Positions 1 to 9,588 of a DNA stretch of 64,000 bases are shown piece by piece. The translations under genes were made by a program, and so were the position numbers. Within the stretch, counting starts at the first letter, position 1, and each line of letters opens with the position of its first letter. Source of the stretch: Alcanivorax nanhaiticus (GTDB lineage Bacteria > Pseudomonadota > Gammaproteobacteria > Pseudomonadales > Alcanivoracaceae); assembly GCF_000756665.1 (NCBI RefSeq), contig NZ_ARXV01000005.1, positions 1 to 64,000 of the forward strand, read 5' to 3'. A model generated the notes under the pieces. It saw only the letters and a program-made list of their open reading frames with translations. It did not search any database and was not told the DNA's origin.

Positions 1-9
1 TGCTTGCCT

Positions 10-23
10 GATTGTTAAAGAGC
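10..23 (-). promoter_or_regulatory. rRNA operon boxA antitermination element
   Basis: Read on the minus strand this is GCTCTTTAACAATC, which matches the boxA element of gammaproteobacterial rRNA leaders that recruits the Nus antitermination complex. It lies about 45 bases downstream of the strong promoter at 73-100 and points out of the window, so a 16S rRNA gene is expected immediately to the left. The 16S gene itself is not in the window. Confidence 0.85.
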
Positions 24-72
24 GTCTCGTTCGTGGCGCCGTGTTTCGTTGTTGCCCCGTCGAGGAGTGCGC

Positions 73-100
73 ATTCTAGGGATTTCCCCGTGGGAGTCAA
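73..100 (-). promoter_or_regulatory. rRNA operon P1-type promoter
   Basis: On the minus strand the sequence has a -35 box TTGACT (95-100), a 16-base spacer and a -10 box TAGAAT (73-78). A GC-rich GCGCACTCC follows the -10, as in the discriminators of stringently controlled rRNA promoters. Upstream, at about 101-130, lie A and T tracts that look like an UP element. Together with the boxA at 10-23 this identifies an rrn promoter firing leftward; the start should be near position 66. Confidence 0.85.
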
Positions 101-150
101 ACCCTTTTTCGCACTTTTTTTAAAAAACTTGCCGAACGTTCATTTTCTAC

Positions 151-180
151 CCAAAAAGGCCCTAAAAGGGCCATTTTTGG
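151..180 (-). terminator. intrinsic terminator of tyrS
   Basis: On the minus strand GGCCC-TTTTA-GGGCC is followed by TTTTTGGG, and the flanks extend the symmetry. It starts directly after the tyrS stop codon and separates tyrS from the rrn promoter. Confidence 0.85.
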
Positions 181-1380
181 TTACTTAATGATCACTTTGG
201 CGATCTTTTTCTTGCCCGCCTGAATGACATGGCTATCGCCGGCACGGAAAGTTCGCTCCTCGGAGAGCTTCTCCCCATCCAGATACACCGCACCACGGGC
301 AAATACATCCTTGGCCGCCTTACCGTTCTGGGCCAGTCCAGCCTCACGGAGCAGCGGCACGATATGGATATCGGCCTGATCACCCAGCTCCACCACCACT
401 TCGGGCACATTGTCCGGGATCTCACCAAGCGCAATCTGGTTACCTGCAGACTTGGGTGCAGCTTCCGCCGCCTCTGCCCCATGGAAGCGTGTCACCATTT
501 CCAGCGCAAAGCGCTTCTTTGCCTCCTGGGGCGTACCGAGCTTGTCCGCCTCAACCTTAATGGCCTCCAGCTCCTCATTAGAGCAGGCACTCAGCAGCTC
601 ATAGTAGCGCCAGGTCAAATCATCCGGAAGCGACAGCAACTTTCTGTACATATCACCGGGGGCATCATTTACCCCAACATAGTTACCCAGCGACTTGGAC
701 ATCTTTTGCACCCCGTCCAGGCCCTCCAGAATGGGCATGGTCAGGCAAATCTGCGGTGCCTGGCCATGAGACTTCTGCAGTGTACGCCCCATCAACAGGT
801 TGAACTTTTGATCCGTGCCGCCCAGCTCCACATCCGCCTCCAGCGCCACAGAGTCATAGCCTTGCACCAGCGGGTACAGGAACTCATGAATGGCAATGGG
901 CTGATTTCCCTTGTAGCGCTTGTCGAAATCATCACGTTCCAGCATCCGCGCCACAGTGTACTGACCGGCCAGCTTGATCATTCCCGCCGCGCCGATCTCA
1001 TTCATCCAGCTGGAATTGAATTCCACCCGGGTCTTGGCGGGATCCAGAATCTTGAATACCTGCTCTTTATAGGTCTCCGCATTGCGCAGCACATCTTCGC
1101 GGCTCAGCGGCGGGCGAGTCGCGCTCTTGCCTGTAGGATCACCGATCATGCCGGTGAAATCACCAATCAGAAAGATCACCTCATGTCCCAGCTCCTGGAA
1201 CTGGCGCAATTTGTTGATCAGCACCGTATGGCCAAGGTGCAAATCCGGTGCTGTCGGATCGAACCCCGCCTTGACGCGCAGGGGGCGGCCAGAAGCCAGC
1301 TTTTCCCGCAATTCGTCTTCCTGGATGATTTCATCCGCCCCTCGGGAAATGAGCGCCAGTTGTTCGTCCACCGTGGCCAT
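181..1380 (-). CDS. tyrS: tyrosyl-tRNA synthetase
   Basis: Class I aminoacyl-tRNA synthetase that charges tRNA-Tyr in the cytosol; 399 residues, the usual bacterial length. The Rossmann-fold catalytic domain carries the ATP-binding HLGH motif at residues 48-51 and the KMSKS loop in its second half. The last ~60 residues form an S4 RNA-binding domain (the LDGEKLSEE region). I chose the ATG at 1380 because AGAGGTAGG precedes it; a longer open frame to 1443 adds 21 residues unlike the family. It is divergent from mepM and, as in Pseudomonas, sits next to an rRNA operon. Confidence 0.97.
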   Translation of the reverse strand: MATVDEQLALISRGADEIIQEDELREKLASGRPLRVKAGFDPTAPDLHLGHTVLINKLRQFQELGHEVIFLIGDFTGMIGDPTGKSATRPPLSREDVLRNAETYKEQVFKILDPAKTRVEFNSSWMNEIGAAGMIKLAGQYTVARMLERDDFDKRYKGNQPIAIHEFLYPLVQGYDSVALEADVELGGTDQKFNLLMGRTLQKSHGQAPQICLTMPILEGLDGVQKMSKSLGNYVGVNDAPGDMYRKLLSLPDDLTWRYYELLSACSNEELEAIKVEADKLGTPQEAKKRFALEMVTRFHGAEAAEAAPKSAGNQIALGEIPDNVPEVVVELGDQADIHIVPLLREAGLAQNGKAAKDVFARGAVYLDGEKLSEERTFRAGDSHVIQAGKKKIAKVIIK

Positions 1381-1552
1381 GCCTACCTCTGCTGATCTGC
1401 GGCTATCTGGGTTGGGGGCTGCGCCCCCGTGAAAGCGCGCCATTGTAGCACTTGAATGCGGCCAGAGAAGGCAGGTATCTTTGCAGGTCTGTTTTTCGTT
1501 GTGTCTCTGTTACTCTCGGCACGCTTTCACCCAACCAGATCCCGCGATTTTC

Positions 1553-2872
1553 ATGAAACAATTTTTCTCTGCTGTCGGCAGACTGGTGCGCCAGTTTCCC
1601 CGCACCCATTTACTGCTGGCCATGGTGGTCCTCGGTGGCGTCATTATCGTCGCCCTTCAACCCGATGCGCCGGCACCTCAGCAAGCCACCAAAACCCTGG
1701 AATTGCCTGCCCGATCCATCACCACTGCGCCAGCACCCGAACAACCCTCCCCTCCCAAAGGCCCTCAATGGCAGACGCTGACGGTTAAACCCGGCGACAG
1801 CCTCTCCTCCCTGCTTCACCCTCTGGGGGTTGGTGCTGGTCAGGTGTACGCTCTGATCAACAGCGATGAAAAGCTGGCACGCCTGACCAAACTGCGCCCC
1901 GGAGAGCAGCTGGAGGTTATCGTCAGCGAAGATGGCGCACTGCGAGGCGTTCGCTACAACCCCTCGCGGGTAGAAACGCTGACCGCCAAACTCACTGGCG
2001 GCGGCTGGACGGCACGCCTCAGCCAGCGGGAATATCAGAAACAAACTCGCTTTGCTCAGGCCGAAATCACCAATTCACTGTTCCTGGCTGGCGCCGCTGC
2101 AGGCATCAGTGATCGACTGACCATGCAACTGGCGGAGCTCTTCGCCTGGGACGTGGACTTCGTCCTGGATATCCGCAAAGGCGACCAGTTCCGGGTGCTC
2201 TATGAAGAACTGTATCTGGACGGCGAAAAAGTGGGAGAAGGCGATATTCTGATGGCGGAGTTCTGGAATCAGGGCCGTCACCTGTCCGCATTTCGCTATG
2301 AAACCCTGTCCGGCGATGTGGAATACCTGGATATCAAGGGCGATTCGATGCGCAAGGAGTTCATCCGCACACCAGTCGCCTTTGCCCGCATCAGCTCACG
2401 CTTCAATCTGAGCCGCAAGCATCCGGTACTCAACCGAATTCGCGCCCACAAGGGCACCGACTATGCAGCGCCATCTGGCACTCCGATCCGCGCCGCCGGA
2501 GACGGCAAAGTCATCTTTGCCGGGGTCAAGGGGGGTTACGGCAACGTCATCATTCTCAAACATGGCCAGATCTACACCACCCTGTATGCCCACATGCGCA
2601 GCTTTGCCAAGGGCATTCGGGTCGGCAAACGGGTGAAACAGGGGCAAACCATCGGCTATGTCGGCTCTTCCGGCCTGGCCACCGGTCCTCACTTGCATTA
2701 TGAATTCCGTATCAACGGGGTGCATCGCAACCCGCAAACCGTGCCTCTTCCCAAGGCTCGGGGCATCAATGACAACGAGCGCTCGGAATTCCTGATCGCC
2801 GCCAACCGGCTCAAGGCACAGATGACCCTGTTTGCCGAAGCCGCAACCCTGGCCAGCAGCGATGTCTTCTAA
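1553..2872 (+). CDS. mepM: peptidoglycan DD-endopeptidase, M23 family (MepM-like)
   Basis: A 439-residue inner-membrane-anchored murein hydrolase that by family cleaves D,D-crosslinks to allow wall growth. One N-terminal membrane segment lies at about residues 20-35 (LLLAMVVLGGVIIVAL). It is followed by a proline-rich linker, an OapA/LysM-like domain (the TVKPGDSLSSLL region), and a C-terminal M23 zinc peptidase domain with HKGTDYAAPSGTP and the HLHYEFR metal-binding motif. Length matches E. coli MepM (440). The start at 1553 is preferred over an upstream in-frame ATG at 1481 because the extra residues are not membrane-targeting. Its stop overlaps the anmK start by 11 bases, implying coupled expression of two wall-turnover genes. 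Confidence 0.9.
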   Translation: MKQFFSAVGRLVRQFPRTHLLLAMVVLGGVIIVALQPDAPAPQQATKTLELPARSITTAPAPEQPSPPKGPQWQTLTVKPGDSLSSLLHPLGVGAGQVYALINSDEKLARLTKLRPGEQLEVIVSEDGALRGVRYNPSRVETLTAKLTGGGWTARLSQREYQKQTRFAQAEITNSLFLAGAAAGISDRLTMQLAELFAWDVDFVLDIRKGDQFRVLYEELYLDGEKVGEGDILMAEFWNQGRHLSAFRYETLSGDVEYLDIKGDSMRKEFIRTPVAFARISSRFNLSRKHPVLNRIRAHKGTDYAAPSGTPIRAAGDGKVIFAGVKGGYGNVIILKHGQIYTTLYAHMRSFAKGIRVGKRVKQGQTIGYVGSSGLATGPHLHYEFRINGVHRNPQTVPLPKARGINDNERSEFLIAANRLKAQMTLFAEAATLASSDVF

Positions 2873-3950
2873 GCTTTATATCGGCTTGATGACCGGCACC
2901 AGCGTCGACGGGGTCGACGCGGTGCTGGCTGAAGTCAGCGACCAGGATTTCACTCTGGTTTCCAGCCATAGCCACGACCTCCCCGCCTCTCTAGCAGCAG
3001 ACATTCTGGCCCTGTGCCAACCCGGCGACAGCGAGCTGGATAGCGCAGGCAAAGTCAGCCGCCAGCTCGGCCGAGTCTATGCCGAGGCCTGCCATGCACT
3101 ACTTGAGAGTGCGGGCGTAGCCGCCTGCCAGATCAACGCCATTGGCTGCCACGGGCAGACCGTGCGCCACAGGCCAGGACCAGACGGTTTCAGCATTCAG
3201 CTTGGCTGCCCGGACACCCTGGCCTGCGCCACCGGCATTCCGGTGGTCAGCAACTTCCGCAATAAGGATATGGCGCTTGGCGGTCAGGGCGCCCCCCTTG
3301 TTCCCCCATTCCACAGCCGCCTGTTTGGCGTGGATGGCGAGCGACGCGCCGTGGTGAATATCGGCGGCATGGCCAATGCCTCTCTGCTGGACGGAGAAAC
3401 GCTGGTGGGCGGATTCGATACCGGCCCCGGCAACGTGCTGCTGGACCTGTGGAACCAGCTACACAATGGCACCCCCTATGATGCAGGAGGCTGCTGGGCG
3501 GCCAGCGGCAAGGTCAACAAGCCGCTACTCAAGCGACTGCTTCGTGATCCGTATTTCCGTCAGCCGCCGCCGAAAAGCACGGGCCGGGAGCGCTTCAATC
3601 GTCAGTGGCTCACCCAGCACCTGGAAAACGATCTGCCTGCCGAGAACCTGCAGGCAACACTGGCTGAACTGACAGCACGCAGCATCCATGACAGTCTGGC
3701 CGAATTTGCCCCGCAGCGAATGCTGATCTGCGGCGGCGGCGCCCATAATCAGGACCTGCTGGAGCGTCTCAAGCAAAATAGTGGCGTCCCGGTTGAAAGC
3801 ACCGCTAACGCTGGCCTGGACCCGGACTGGGTAGAAGCGGCAGCCTTTGCCTGGCTGGCATGGGCTCGACTTGAGGAGAAACCGGGTAACGCGCCCGTGG
3901 TCACCGGGGCATCAAGGGAAGCCATTCTGGGACAGGTCACACTGCCGTAA
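2862..3950 (+). CDS. anmK: anhydro-N-acetylmuramic acid kinase
   Basis: Phosphorylates and opens 1,6-anhydro-MurNAc released by lytic transglycosylases, feeding MurNAc-6-phosphate back into cell-wall recycling. The protein has 362 residues (E. coli 369) and begins with the family signature LMTGTSVDGVD. An ASKHA phosphate-binding segment VVNIGGMAN and the glycine-rich CGGGAHN near residue 300 are visible. The ATG at 2862 lies inside the last codons of the endopeptidase gene, so translation is probably coupled; an upstream in-frame ATG at 2832 would add ten non-family residues. Confidence 0.96.
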   Translation: MSSKLYIGLMTGTSVDGVDAVLAEVSDQDFTLVSSHSHDLPASLAADILALCQPGDSELDSAGKVSRQLGRVYAEACHALLESAGVAACQINAIGCHGQTVRHRPGPDGFSIQLGCPDTLACATGIPVVSNFRNKDMALGGQGAPLVPPFHSRLFGVDGERRAVVNIGGMANASLLDGETLVGGFDTGPGNVLLDLWNQLHNGTPYDAGGCWAASGKVNKPLLKRLLRDPYFRQPPPKSTGRERFNRQWLTQHLENDLPAENLQATLAELTARSIHDSLAEFAPQRMLICGGGAHNQDLLERLKQNSGVPVESTANAGLDPDWVEAAAFAWLAWARLEEKPGNAPVVTGASREAILGQVTLP

Positions 3951-3954
3951 GAGC

Positions 3955-4138
3955 AGCTACTAGCTACGAGCTATGAGCTATGAGCTACCAGACGCGAACC
4001 AAGGATTGCGCCAACCGACAAACTCCTGGGCCGCGCTTCGGCGTTGCTTTTACCCTCGCCCAGACGCAGCGCACCGCAGCGAATCTTGCTCCGGCTTTTC
4101 CTACACCTCGCAGCTAGTAGCTCGTAGCTCGTAGCTAG
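3955..4138. repeat. heptad-armed inverted repeat, AGCTAYG type
   Basis: The left arm has five copies of AGCTAC/AGCTAT starting at 3955, 3962, 3969, 3976 and 3983, exactly 7 bases apart. The right arm has AGCT at 4112, 4119, 4126 and 4133, again 7 apart, and is the reverse complement of the left arm. About 120 bases of GC-rich unique sequence lie between. It fills the gap between anmK and the convergent PAP2 gene. No open frame is seen in it. Confidence 0.85.
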
Positions 4139-4142
4139 CCCC

Positions 4143-4691
4143 TCAAACCAACCAGAGGCCGATCATGGCGCAACTGAAGCCCAGGGTAGCACCAGCGAGG
4201 ATGTCCGAGGGATAGTGAACGCCCAGCAGCACCCGGGACAGCCCCACCATCACCGCCAGCCCCAGCGCCAACGCCATTACCGGCGGATAGAACACACACA
4301 GCAAGGTTGCCATCACGAAGGCGGCAGCGGTATGTCCGGAGGGGAAGCTGAAACGGTCCGCCGGCTGAATGAACGCCGACAGACTTTCCAATGCATCTGC
4401 CGGGCGTGGTCGCTGAATCAGGTGTTTGAGCCCCACAAACAGCGGCACTTCAAGGGCATAGGCAGCCATGGCCGTGAGCGCAAACAAGCTTCCGCCTTCC
4501 TTATCGAACCACCAGATCAACAAGGTCAGCGCCACATAGAAAGGGCCGTCACCCAACCGGGAGATCTGGCGAGCCATCCGCGCGCGACGCTCGGCCTGAG
4601 GCTGCTGCAACAGCCAGCACATGGCCCGGGTATCGGCGGCGGTCATTTTCTGAAATGTCGGTTTTGTCGTCATCATGGGTTTAGTTTCCAC
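4143..4691 (-). CDS. PAP2-family membrane phosphatase
   Basis: A 182-residue integral membrane phosphatase. All three PAP2 signature blocks are visible: KHLIQRPRP (about residues 88-96), FPSGH (about 115-119) and SRVLLGVHYPSD (about 152-163), so the catalytic histidines are intact. Several hydrophobic helices surround them. By family it could act on undecaprenyl pyrophosphate, phosphatidylglycerophosphate or similar lipid phosphates; the substrate cannot be told from sequence. It is convergent with anmK across a heptad-armed repeat. The start is uncertain, with Met1, Met6, Met7 and Met16 all possible. Confidence 0.85.
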   Translation of the reverse strand: METKPMMTTKPTFQKMTAADTRAMCWLLQQPQAERRARMARQISRLGDGPFYVALTLLIWWFDKEGGSLFALTAMAAYALEVPLFVGLKHLIQRPRPADALESLSAFIQPADRFSFPSGHTAAAFVMATLLCVFYPPVMALALGLAVMVGLSRVLLGVHYPSDILAGATLGFSCAMIGLWLV

Positions 4692-4763
4692 CCCAAAAAC
4701 GACGAAATGTTGATCAACTGGTTAAGGTTTTATGACAGCAAGAGGCGCAACAGGCAGAAGCCC

Positions 4764-4850
4764 TGTGGGAGCGGTCGTTCGACCGCGAAAGAGGCTGGCA
4801 GGGTATGTCACTCGGAAACGTGAGTATCGCGGTGGAACCACCGCTCCCAC
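4764..4850. repeat. paired REP-like element (BIME-like)
   Basis: An outer inverted pair GTGGGAGCGG (4766-4775) and CCGCTCCCAC (4841-4850) encloses an inner hairpin CGGTCGTTCGACCG. The first 26 bases recur exactly at 60574-60599 upstream of dapB, so this is a dispersed family. It lies between the PAP2 gene and erpA. Confidence 0.8.
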
Positions 4851-4862
4851 GGAACGCCAGAA

Positions 4863-5201
4863 TCAGACCGAAAAGGAGGAGCCGCAGCCACAGGTGGTGG
4901 CGGCGTTGGGGTTGCTGACCACGAAGCGGGAACCCATCAGACCTTTCTCATAGTCCACCTGGGAACCATCCAGATACTGAATGCTCATGGCGTCTACCAG
5001 CAAGGTGACACCGTCTTTCTCGACGATGGTGTCATCGTCGTTCACCGCTTCATCAAAGGTGAAGCCATAGGAAAATCCGGCACAGCCGCCCCCGGTGATA
5101 TACACCCGCAGCTTGAGTTCAGGATTACCTTCGTCGTCGCGCAGCTCTTTTACCTTGGCAGCGGCGGCGTCAGTGAATGAGATCGGGGCTTGCTCGGTCA
5201 T
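4863..5201 (-). CDS. erpA: iron-sulfur cluster insertion protein
   Basis: A-type Fe-S carrier that delivers [4Fe-4S] clusters to apoproteins, in E. coli including enzymes of isoprenoid synthesis. The 112-residue protein has the three conserved cysteines at positions 40 (GGGCAGFSY), 104 and 106 (TTCGCGSSF). Length and the C-terminal CGCG signature fit ErpA better than IscA or SufA, and there are no isc or suf genes nearby. It lies downstream of a terminator for the bactofilin gene, so it probably has its own promoter in 5202-5225. Confidence 0.93.
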   Translation of the reverse strand: MTEQAPISFTDAAAAKVKELRDDEGNPELKLRVYITGGGCAGFSYGFTFDEAVNDDDTIVEKDGVTLLVDAMSIQYLDGSQVDYEKGLMGSRFVVSNPNAATTCGCGSSFSV

Positions 5202-5220
5202 ACTCTCGCTAATGCTATAA

Positions 5221-5258
5221 AGACAGAAAACCCGCTGTCTTGTTCAGACAGCGGGTTC
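5221..5258 (-). terminator. intrinsic terminator after bactofilin gene
   Basis: A perfect 12-bp stem AACCCGCTGTCT / AGACAGCGGGTT with a 5-base loop is followed on the minus strand by TTTTCTGTCTTT. It ends the argC-DUF6776-bactofilin transcript before erpA. Confidence 0.88.
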
Positions 5259-5286
5259 ACTATGTTCCAGTACCCGACTAAAACAG

Positions 5287-5751
5287 TCAAGAATTATCCG
5301 CGGCCGCCTGCTTGCCTGCTTCGACCTTTTCGCCTTTTTTATCGGGCGCAGGCAGATTGCGGCGCTCATCATCAAGGCGAACCAGCTTGCCGTTGACCCG
5401 AGCCCCCATGACCATCTCGATCATCAGGTAATAGACATTGCCTTCAACGGATGCCTTTTCCGCCAGCTCCAGATTTTCAGTGGCGTGGACATCTCCTTCG
5501 ACGCGACCATTGATGACCACCTGAGGCACCTGAATTTCGCCTTTGACCACCCCGGTTTCACCAATAATCAGACGGCCACCTTCCTTGCCGACACTGATAT
5601 TGCCTTCCACCGTGCCTTGAACATGCAAGCCACCGGTGAACTCAACATCCCCGCTAACCTTGGCGCTGGGGGCAATGAGGGTATGGTTCCGGTAATCCTG
5701 GGACGCAGCTCCACCACTGGAAGCTGCATTTTTCTTGTCTCGCCCTAGCAC
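5287..5751 (-). CDS. bactofilin (polymer-forming cytoskeletal protein)
   Basis: A 154-residue protein with a central beta-helical bactofilin domain at about residues 24-125, recognisable from short glycine- and valine-rich turns such as GDVEFTGGLHVQGTVEGNI and RVEGDVHA. The ends are polar and look disordered, the usual layout. Bactofilins polymerise at the inner face of the membrane and help place wall-remodelling enzymes. It follows the DUF6776 gene by about 9 bases on the same strand, suggesting that the membrane-anchored neighbour works with it. Confidence 0.9.
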   Translation of the reverse strand: MLGRDKKNAASSGGAASQDYRNHTLIAPSAKVSGDVEFTGGLHVQGTVEGNISVGKEGGRLIIGETGVVKGEIQVPQVVINGRVEGDVHATENLELAEKASVEGNVYYLMIEMVMGARVNGKLVRLDDERRNLPAPDKKGEKVEAGKQAAADNS

Positions 5752-5760
5752 ACGTCTCTC

Positions 5761-6489
5761 CTACTGCCACTTTATGGTTTTCTGTGTTTCGTAACGGTTT
5801 CTGCCGCCGCTCTCAGCATCCACGTCCAGCGCAATAATCTCCACCCCTTCTGGCAGAATAAAGCGCCCATTCAGCTCCTGAAAATAGCGAAACCGGAAGC
5901 GCGTCTCACTTCCGTCGTTCAACCAATCGCTACCAGACAGCTTGATGGCCTGACCGTCGCGGCTGCCGCGCAGGGTCAGGGAAATGTCACCGGACAGATA
6001 ATTACGGTTATCGCCGGACTGGACCAGCACCACTTTGTAACTGTACTCACCCTCTTTCTCGGTGGGCTGCAGGGTCAACTTCTCGATCTGCATACCCCGC
6101 TCGCTGCCCCCTGGAGCCATCACATTCTTGTAGAACGCCACCGCCTCTTCCAGCTCAGCCGCCTGATCGCGTAAGCCTTTGATCTCCTGACGCAGATTTT
6201 CACGGGCCTGCTGGGTCACTTCCGTGTCCGTACGGTACAGGGCAAGCTCATTGCGCGCGGCCTCCAACTCCCGGGACTGGCTCTTCAGCTCTGCCCGTAA
6301 CCGACGATTGGTTTCCGACGTATCGAGAGCACCGCTGTTACCACTCCACAACCCGCCAAAGAACAGCACCAACGCCGCCACGATGGCACCGCTAATGAGC
6401 AAGCGGCGGCGCTTTTTTCGCTGGGAAGGGCTTACCGGAATCAACACAACATCGTCGATACCCGCCCGGCTTTTCGGTTTCTTCGCCAT
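5761..6489 (-). CDS. DUF6776-type membrane protein with coiled coil
   Basis: 242 residues. A basic N-terminus (KKRRRLL) is followed by a single membrane helix at about 31-48, then a long predicted coiled coil at about 58-122 (many E, A, L, R heptads) and a C-terminal beta-rich domain. I recognise the family only as a conserved unknown that accompanies bactofilin in gammaproteobacteria. It sits 2 bases after argC and just before the bactofilin gene, all leftward, so co-transcription is likely. A role as a membrane partner of bactofilin is inference. Confidence 0.75.
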   Translation of the reverse strand: MAKKPKSRAGIDDVVLIPVSPSQRKKRRRLLISGAIVAALVLFFGGLWSGNSGALDTSETNRRLRAELKSQSRELEAARNELALYRTDTEVTQQARENLRQEIKGLRDQAAELEEAVAFYKNVMAPGGSERGMQIEKLTLQPTEKEGEYSYKVVLVQSGDNRNYLSGDISLTLRGSRDGQAIKLSGSDWLNDGSETRFRFRYFQELNGRFILPEGVEIIALDVDAESGGRNRYETQKTIKWQ

Positions 6490-6491
6490 AA

Positions 6492-7547
6492 TCAGGGTGC
6501 CAGCGGAACCACAGAAAGCCCCGCCGCCTCATCCAGACCAAACATGATATTCATTGCCTGCACAGCCTGACCGGACGCACCCTTGACCAGATTATCGATC
6601 ACGGACAGCACCACAATCACATTCTCACCCCGCGGCTGATGCAACGCGATACGACAGGTATTGGCCCCTTTCACAAAGCGGGTTTCCGGATGACTGCCTA
6701 ACGGCATCACGTCCACGAATGGCTCGTTGGCATAGCGAGCTTCATAGGCCGCCTGCATCTCTTCCAGTGATGGCGCGCCCTCCACCAACTGACCATACAA
6801 CGTGGCGTGAATGCCACGGATCATGGGAATCAGGTGCGGCACAAAAGTCGCCTTGACCGGACCTCCTGCGATGTCGGCGAGCCCCTGTTCGATCTCGGGC
6901 AAGTGACGGTGACCGCTGGCCCCATAGGCTTTGTAGCTTTCGCCAGCTTCCGCCAGCAACATTGCCACTTTAGCCCCTTTCCCTGCACCACTGGCCCCGC
7001 TGGCGGCGTTGGCAATCAACTGATCCGGTTTGATCCAGCCATTTTCCAGCAACGGCAGGTATCCCAACTGGATAGACGTGGGATAACAGCCCGCACAGGC
7101 CACCAGCCGGGCATCACGCATCTTTTCCCGGTTGACCTCAGGCAGGCCATAAACAGCTTCGGCTAGCAATTCCGGGCACGCATGGGGCTCACCGTACCAC
7201 TCGCTCCACAGCTCATGATCACGCAGACGAAAATCAGCAGACAGATCCACCACCCGCACGCCGGCGTCCATCAGCTCGGGCATCATGCGCATGGCCACGT
7301 TGTGGGGGGTCGCAAAGAACACCACATCGCATTGAGCAAGGCGTGTCACATCCGGCTCGGAGAACACCAAATCCGTGCGACCACGCAACGAGGGGAACAT
7401 GTCAGCCACCGCCGTGCCGGCATCGCCACGGGAGGTAATCACCTCCAGCTCTGCCTGAGGGTGATTGACCAGCAGGCGCAGCAGCTCAACCCCGGTATAC
7501 CCGGTACCGCCAACTACCCCTACCTTGAGGACAGACCCCGTTGCCAT
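6492..7547 (-). CDS. argC: N-acetyl-gamma-glutamyl-phosphate reductase
   Basis: Third step of arginine synthesis: NADPH-dependent reduction of N-acetylglutamyl phosphate. The 351-residue protein shows the dinucleotide-binding [12 protein letters not shown] near the start, the catalytic cysteine in AGCYPTS (Cys154) and the conserved [13 protein letters not shown] block. First gene of a probable argC-DUF6776-bactofilin transcription unit. Confidence 0.97.
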   Translation of the reverse strand: MATGSVLKVGVVGGTGYTGVELLRLLVNHPQAELEVITSRGDAGTAVADMFPSLRGRTDLVFSEPDVTRLAQCDVVFFATPHNVAMRMMPELMDAGVRVVDLSADFRLRDHELWSEWYGEPHACPELLAEAVYGLPEVNREKMRDARLVACAGCYPTSIQLGYLPLLENGWIKPDQLIANAASGASGAGKGAKVAMLLAEAGESYKAYGASGHRHLPEIEQGLADIAGGPVKATFVPHLIPMIRGIHATLYGQLVEGAPSLEEMQAAYEARYANEPFVDVMPLGSHPETRFVKGANTCRIALHQPRGENVIVVLSVIDNLVKGASGQAVQAMNIMFGLDEAAGLSVVPLAP

Positions 7548-7628
7548 ATCGCTTACTCCAACCAGTTAACATCTTCACCGCAAAGCGCGGCCACGCATAA
7601 TAGGCGTCGCAGCCTGCCCTCAGCAACT

Positions 7629-9038
7629 TTAGCCCGGCAGCTTGCGCTCGCTCTCTTCATTGCCAACCTCTGCCTGTGCTTCCTCGACGCGAGGTTTCTC
7701 CAATGCCATCCCCTGCCCATCGGCCATGCGTTCGGCCAGAGAATCGTAAAGCGGCCGCGCCCAGACCAGTTTGGCCACCGCAGCGGAGAGGAAAGCCCCG
7801 GCCATTAATGGCAACAGAATATCGTGGCGGTTGCCTGTGAGCTCCATCACGATCACAAAGGAAGTGATTGGACGCTGAATGACCGCTGCCAGAAACGCCG
7901 CCATCGCCACCAACGTAAGTCCGACTATCGAAACGTCCGGAAAAAAGCTGCCCACTACATTACCAAAACCTGCCCCGGCAGCGAGACTCGGCGAGAACAG
8001 CCCTCCCGGAATACCGGTGAAGTAGGACACCAGCGTGGCCGACATTTTAGCCAGCGCAAAACTCCAGTTACCCGGGTGCTCGCCATCCAGCAGCGTACTC
8101 GCCTGCTCATAACCACTGCCGTAAGTCGCACCCCCGGTGGCGAGCCCGAGGAATACCAGCACCAGCGAACACATCAGCACAACGCGATAGGGGTGTGCCT
8201 TGGCATAAGGGGAGAGAAACTGGCTGCCGCGAATAAGCAGGCGACTGAACAAACCACCAAACAGACCACACACCAGCGCCGTCACCCCAATCGCCAGCCA
8301 GTCCCTGGTGATATCCAGCGTTCCGCCCGGATGCCCGAAAAAGCTGTAGTGCCCCATGATCATCAAAACCACCACCCCGGACAGGATGATCGCCAGGATC
8401 AGGGTACCACTGGTGCGCTGCTCGAAGGAGCCTGCCAACTCTTCAATGGCAAACACAATCCCCGCCAGGGGCGCGTTAAAAGCCGCCGACACCCCCGCTG
8501 CACCACCCGCCACAATCAGGGAATTATCCACATACTTCTGGTTGAGCCTGCCAATCTGGCCCACCGAGTACATCATCGCCGCACCCATGTGCACACTGGG
8601 CCCTTCGCGGCCGATACTGGCCCCGCACAGCAACCCCAGGCAGGTAAGTACGAATTTGCCAAAAATGACGCGCAAGGAAAGAAAGGTGGGCCGCAGCCAG
8701 TGGTAGCGCTGCTTGAGCACCACCAACACCTGGGGAATACCACTGCCCTGGGATTCCGTGCCCAATTGACGCATCAGCCAGACAATCAGCAGCATGCCAA
8801 GTGGGGTCACCAGCACCGGGAGATACGGGGAACGATCATGAATCTGCGTAAAGGTGTGAGAGGCCAGCTCGGCCACCCAGGCAAACGCCACCACCAGCAG
8901 CCCCACCAGAATCGCGCCGGTCCAGAACACCATGCGCAATTTCCAGTCCTGCCAGGAGCCCAGTTGTCTGCGGCTGACGCGTCGCGTGCGAAACAGGTAG
9001 TAACGCAACAATCGACGATGGCGAGGCCGCTTGTTCAC
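7629..9038 (-). CDS. ClC-family chloride channel/antiporter
   Basis: 469 residues with about ten hydrophobic helices. The ClC signatures are intact: GSGIPQ (98-103), GREGP with the gating glutamate Glu145, the GGLFSPSLAAGAG block, and a C-terminal tyrosine in RPLYDS. The proton-glutamate position of the E. coli exchanger is also acidic (EE at 199-200), so a Cl-/H+ antiporter is more likely than a channel. There is no C-terminal CBS domain, only a short charged tail. Transcribed away from hemJ. Confidence 0.93.
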   Translation of the reverse strand: MNKRPRHRRLLRYYLFRTRRVSRRQLGSWQDWKLRMVFWTGAILVGLLVVAFAWVAELASHTFTQIHDRSPYLPVLVTPLGMLLIVWLMRQLGTESQGSGIPQVLVVLKQRYHWLRPTFLSLRVIFGKFVLTCLGLLCGASIGREGPSVHMGAAMMYSVGQIGRLNQKYVDNSLIVAGGAAGVSAAFNAPLAGIVFAIEELAGSFEQRTSGTLILAIILSGVVVLMIMGHYSFFGHPGGTLDITRDWLAIGVTALVCGLFGGLFSRLLIRGSQFLSPYAKAHPYRVVLMCSLVLVFLGLATGGATYGSGYEQASTLLDGEHPGNWSFALAKMSATLVSYFTGIPGGLFSPSLAAGAGFGNVVGSFFPDVSIVGLTLVAMAAFLAAVIQRPITSFVIVMELTGNRHDILLPLMAGAFLSAAVAKLVWARPLYDSLAERMADGQGMALEKPRVEEAQAEVGNEESERKLPG

Positions 9039-9140
9039 AGGACTCCTTACGGATTCGAAATAGAGAATGGGAAGGCTGTATAGTGTACGCCGACTAAAGC
9101 GCCACTTCTATTCCACACGCCATAACCACAGGATCAAACG

Positions 9141-9584
9141 ATGCAGTTCGCACTCGACCACTTTCTCTGGATCAAGGCCATCCACCTGATCGCCGTTATC
9201 TGCTGGTTTGCCGGCATCTTCTATCTGCCACGCCTGTTCGTATACCACGCCATGGCCGAGGATCAGATCAGCAAGGATCGCTTCAAGATCATGGAGCGCA
9301 AGCTGTACCGGGGCATCATGAACCCCAGCATGATCATCACCGTAGTACTGGGCCTGTGGATGTTCATGGCCAACATGGAAGCCTACAAGGGCAGCGGCTG
9401 GATGCATGCCAAACTGACACTGGTATTCCTGTTGATCGGCTATCACCATGTTTGTCTCACCTACATGAAAAAATTCGCTAACGACGCTAACACCAAGAGC
9501 GACAAGTTTTACCGGATCTTCAACGAGATTCCTGTATTCCTGTTGGTCGCCATTGTTATTCTCGTCATAGTTCGTCCATTTTGA
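9141..9584 (+). CDS. hemJ: protoporphyrinogen oxidase HemJ
   Basis: A 147-residue inner-membrane protein with four hydrophobic helices that oxidises protoporphyrinogen IX to protoporphyrin IX in heme synthesis. Family markers are the N-terminal KAIHLIAVICWFAG, YHAMA and the C-terminal RIFNEIPV segment. The hemL gene for an early step of the same pathway lies 1.5 kb downstream in the same direction, with thiD and thiE between. Confidence 0.94.
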   Translation: MQFALDHFLWIKAIHLIAVICWFAGIFYLPRLFVYHAMAEDQISKDRFKIMERKLYRGIMNPSMIITVVLGLWMFMANMEAYKGSGWMHAKLTLVFLLIGYHHVCLTYMKKFANDANTKSDKFYRIFNEIPVFLLVAIVILVIVRPF

Positions 9585-9588
9585 TCAC

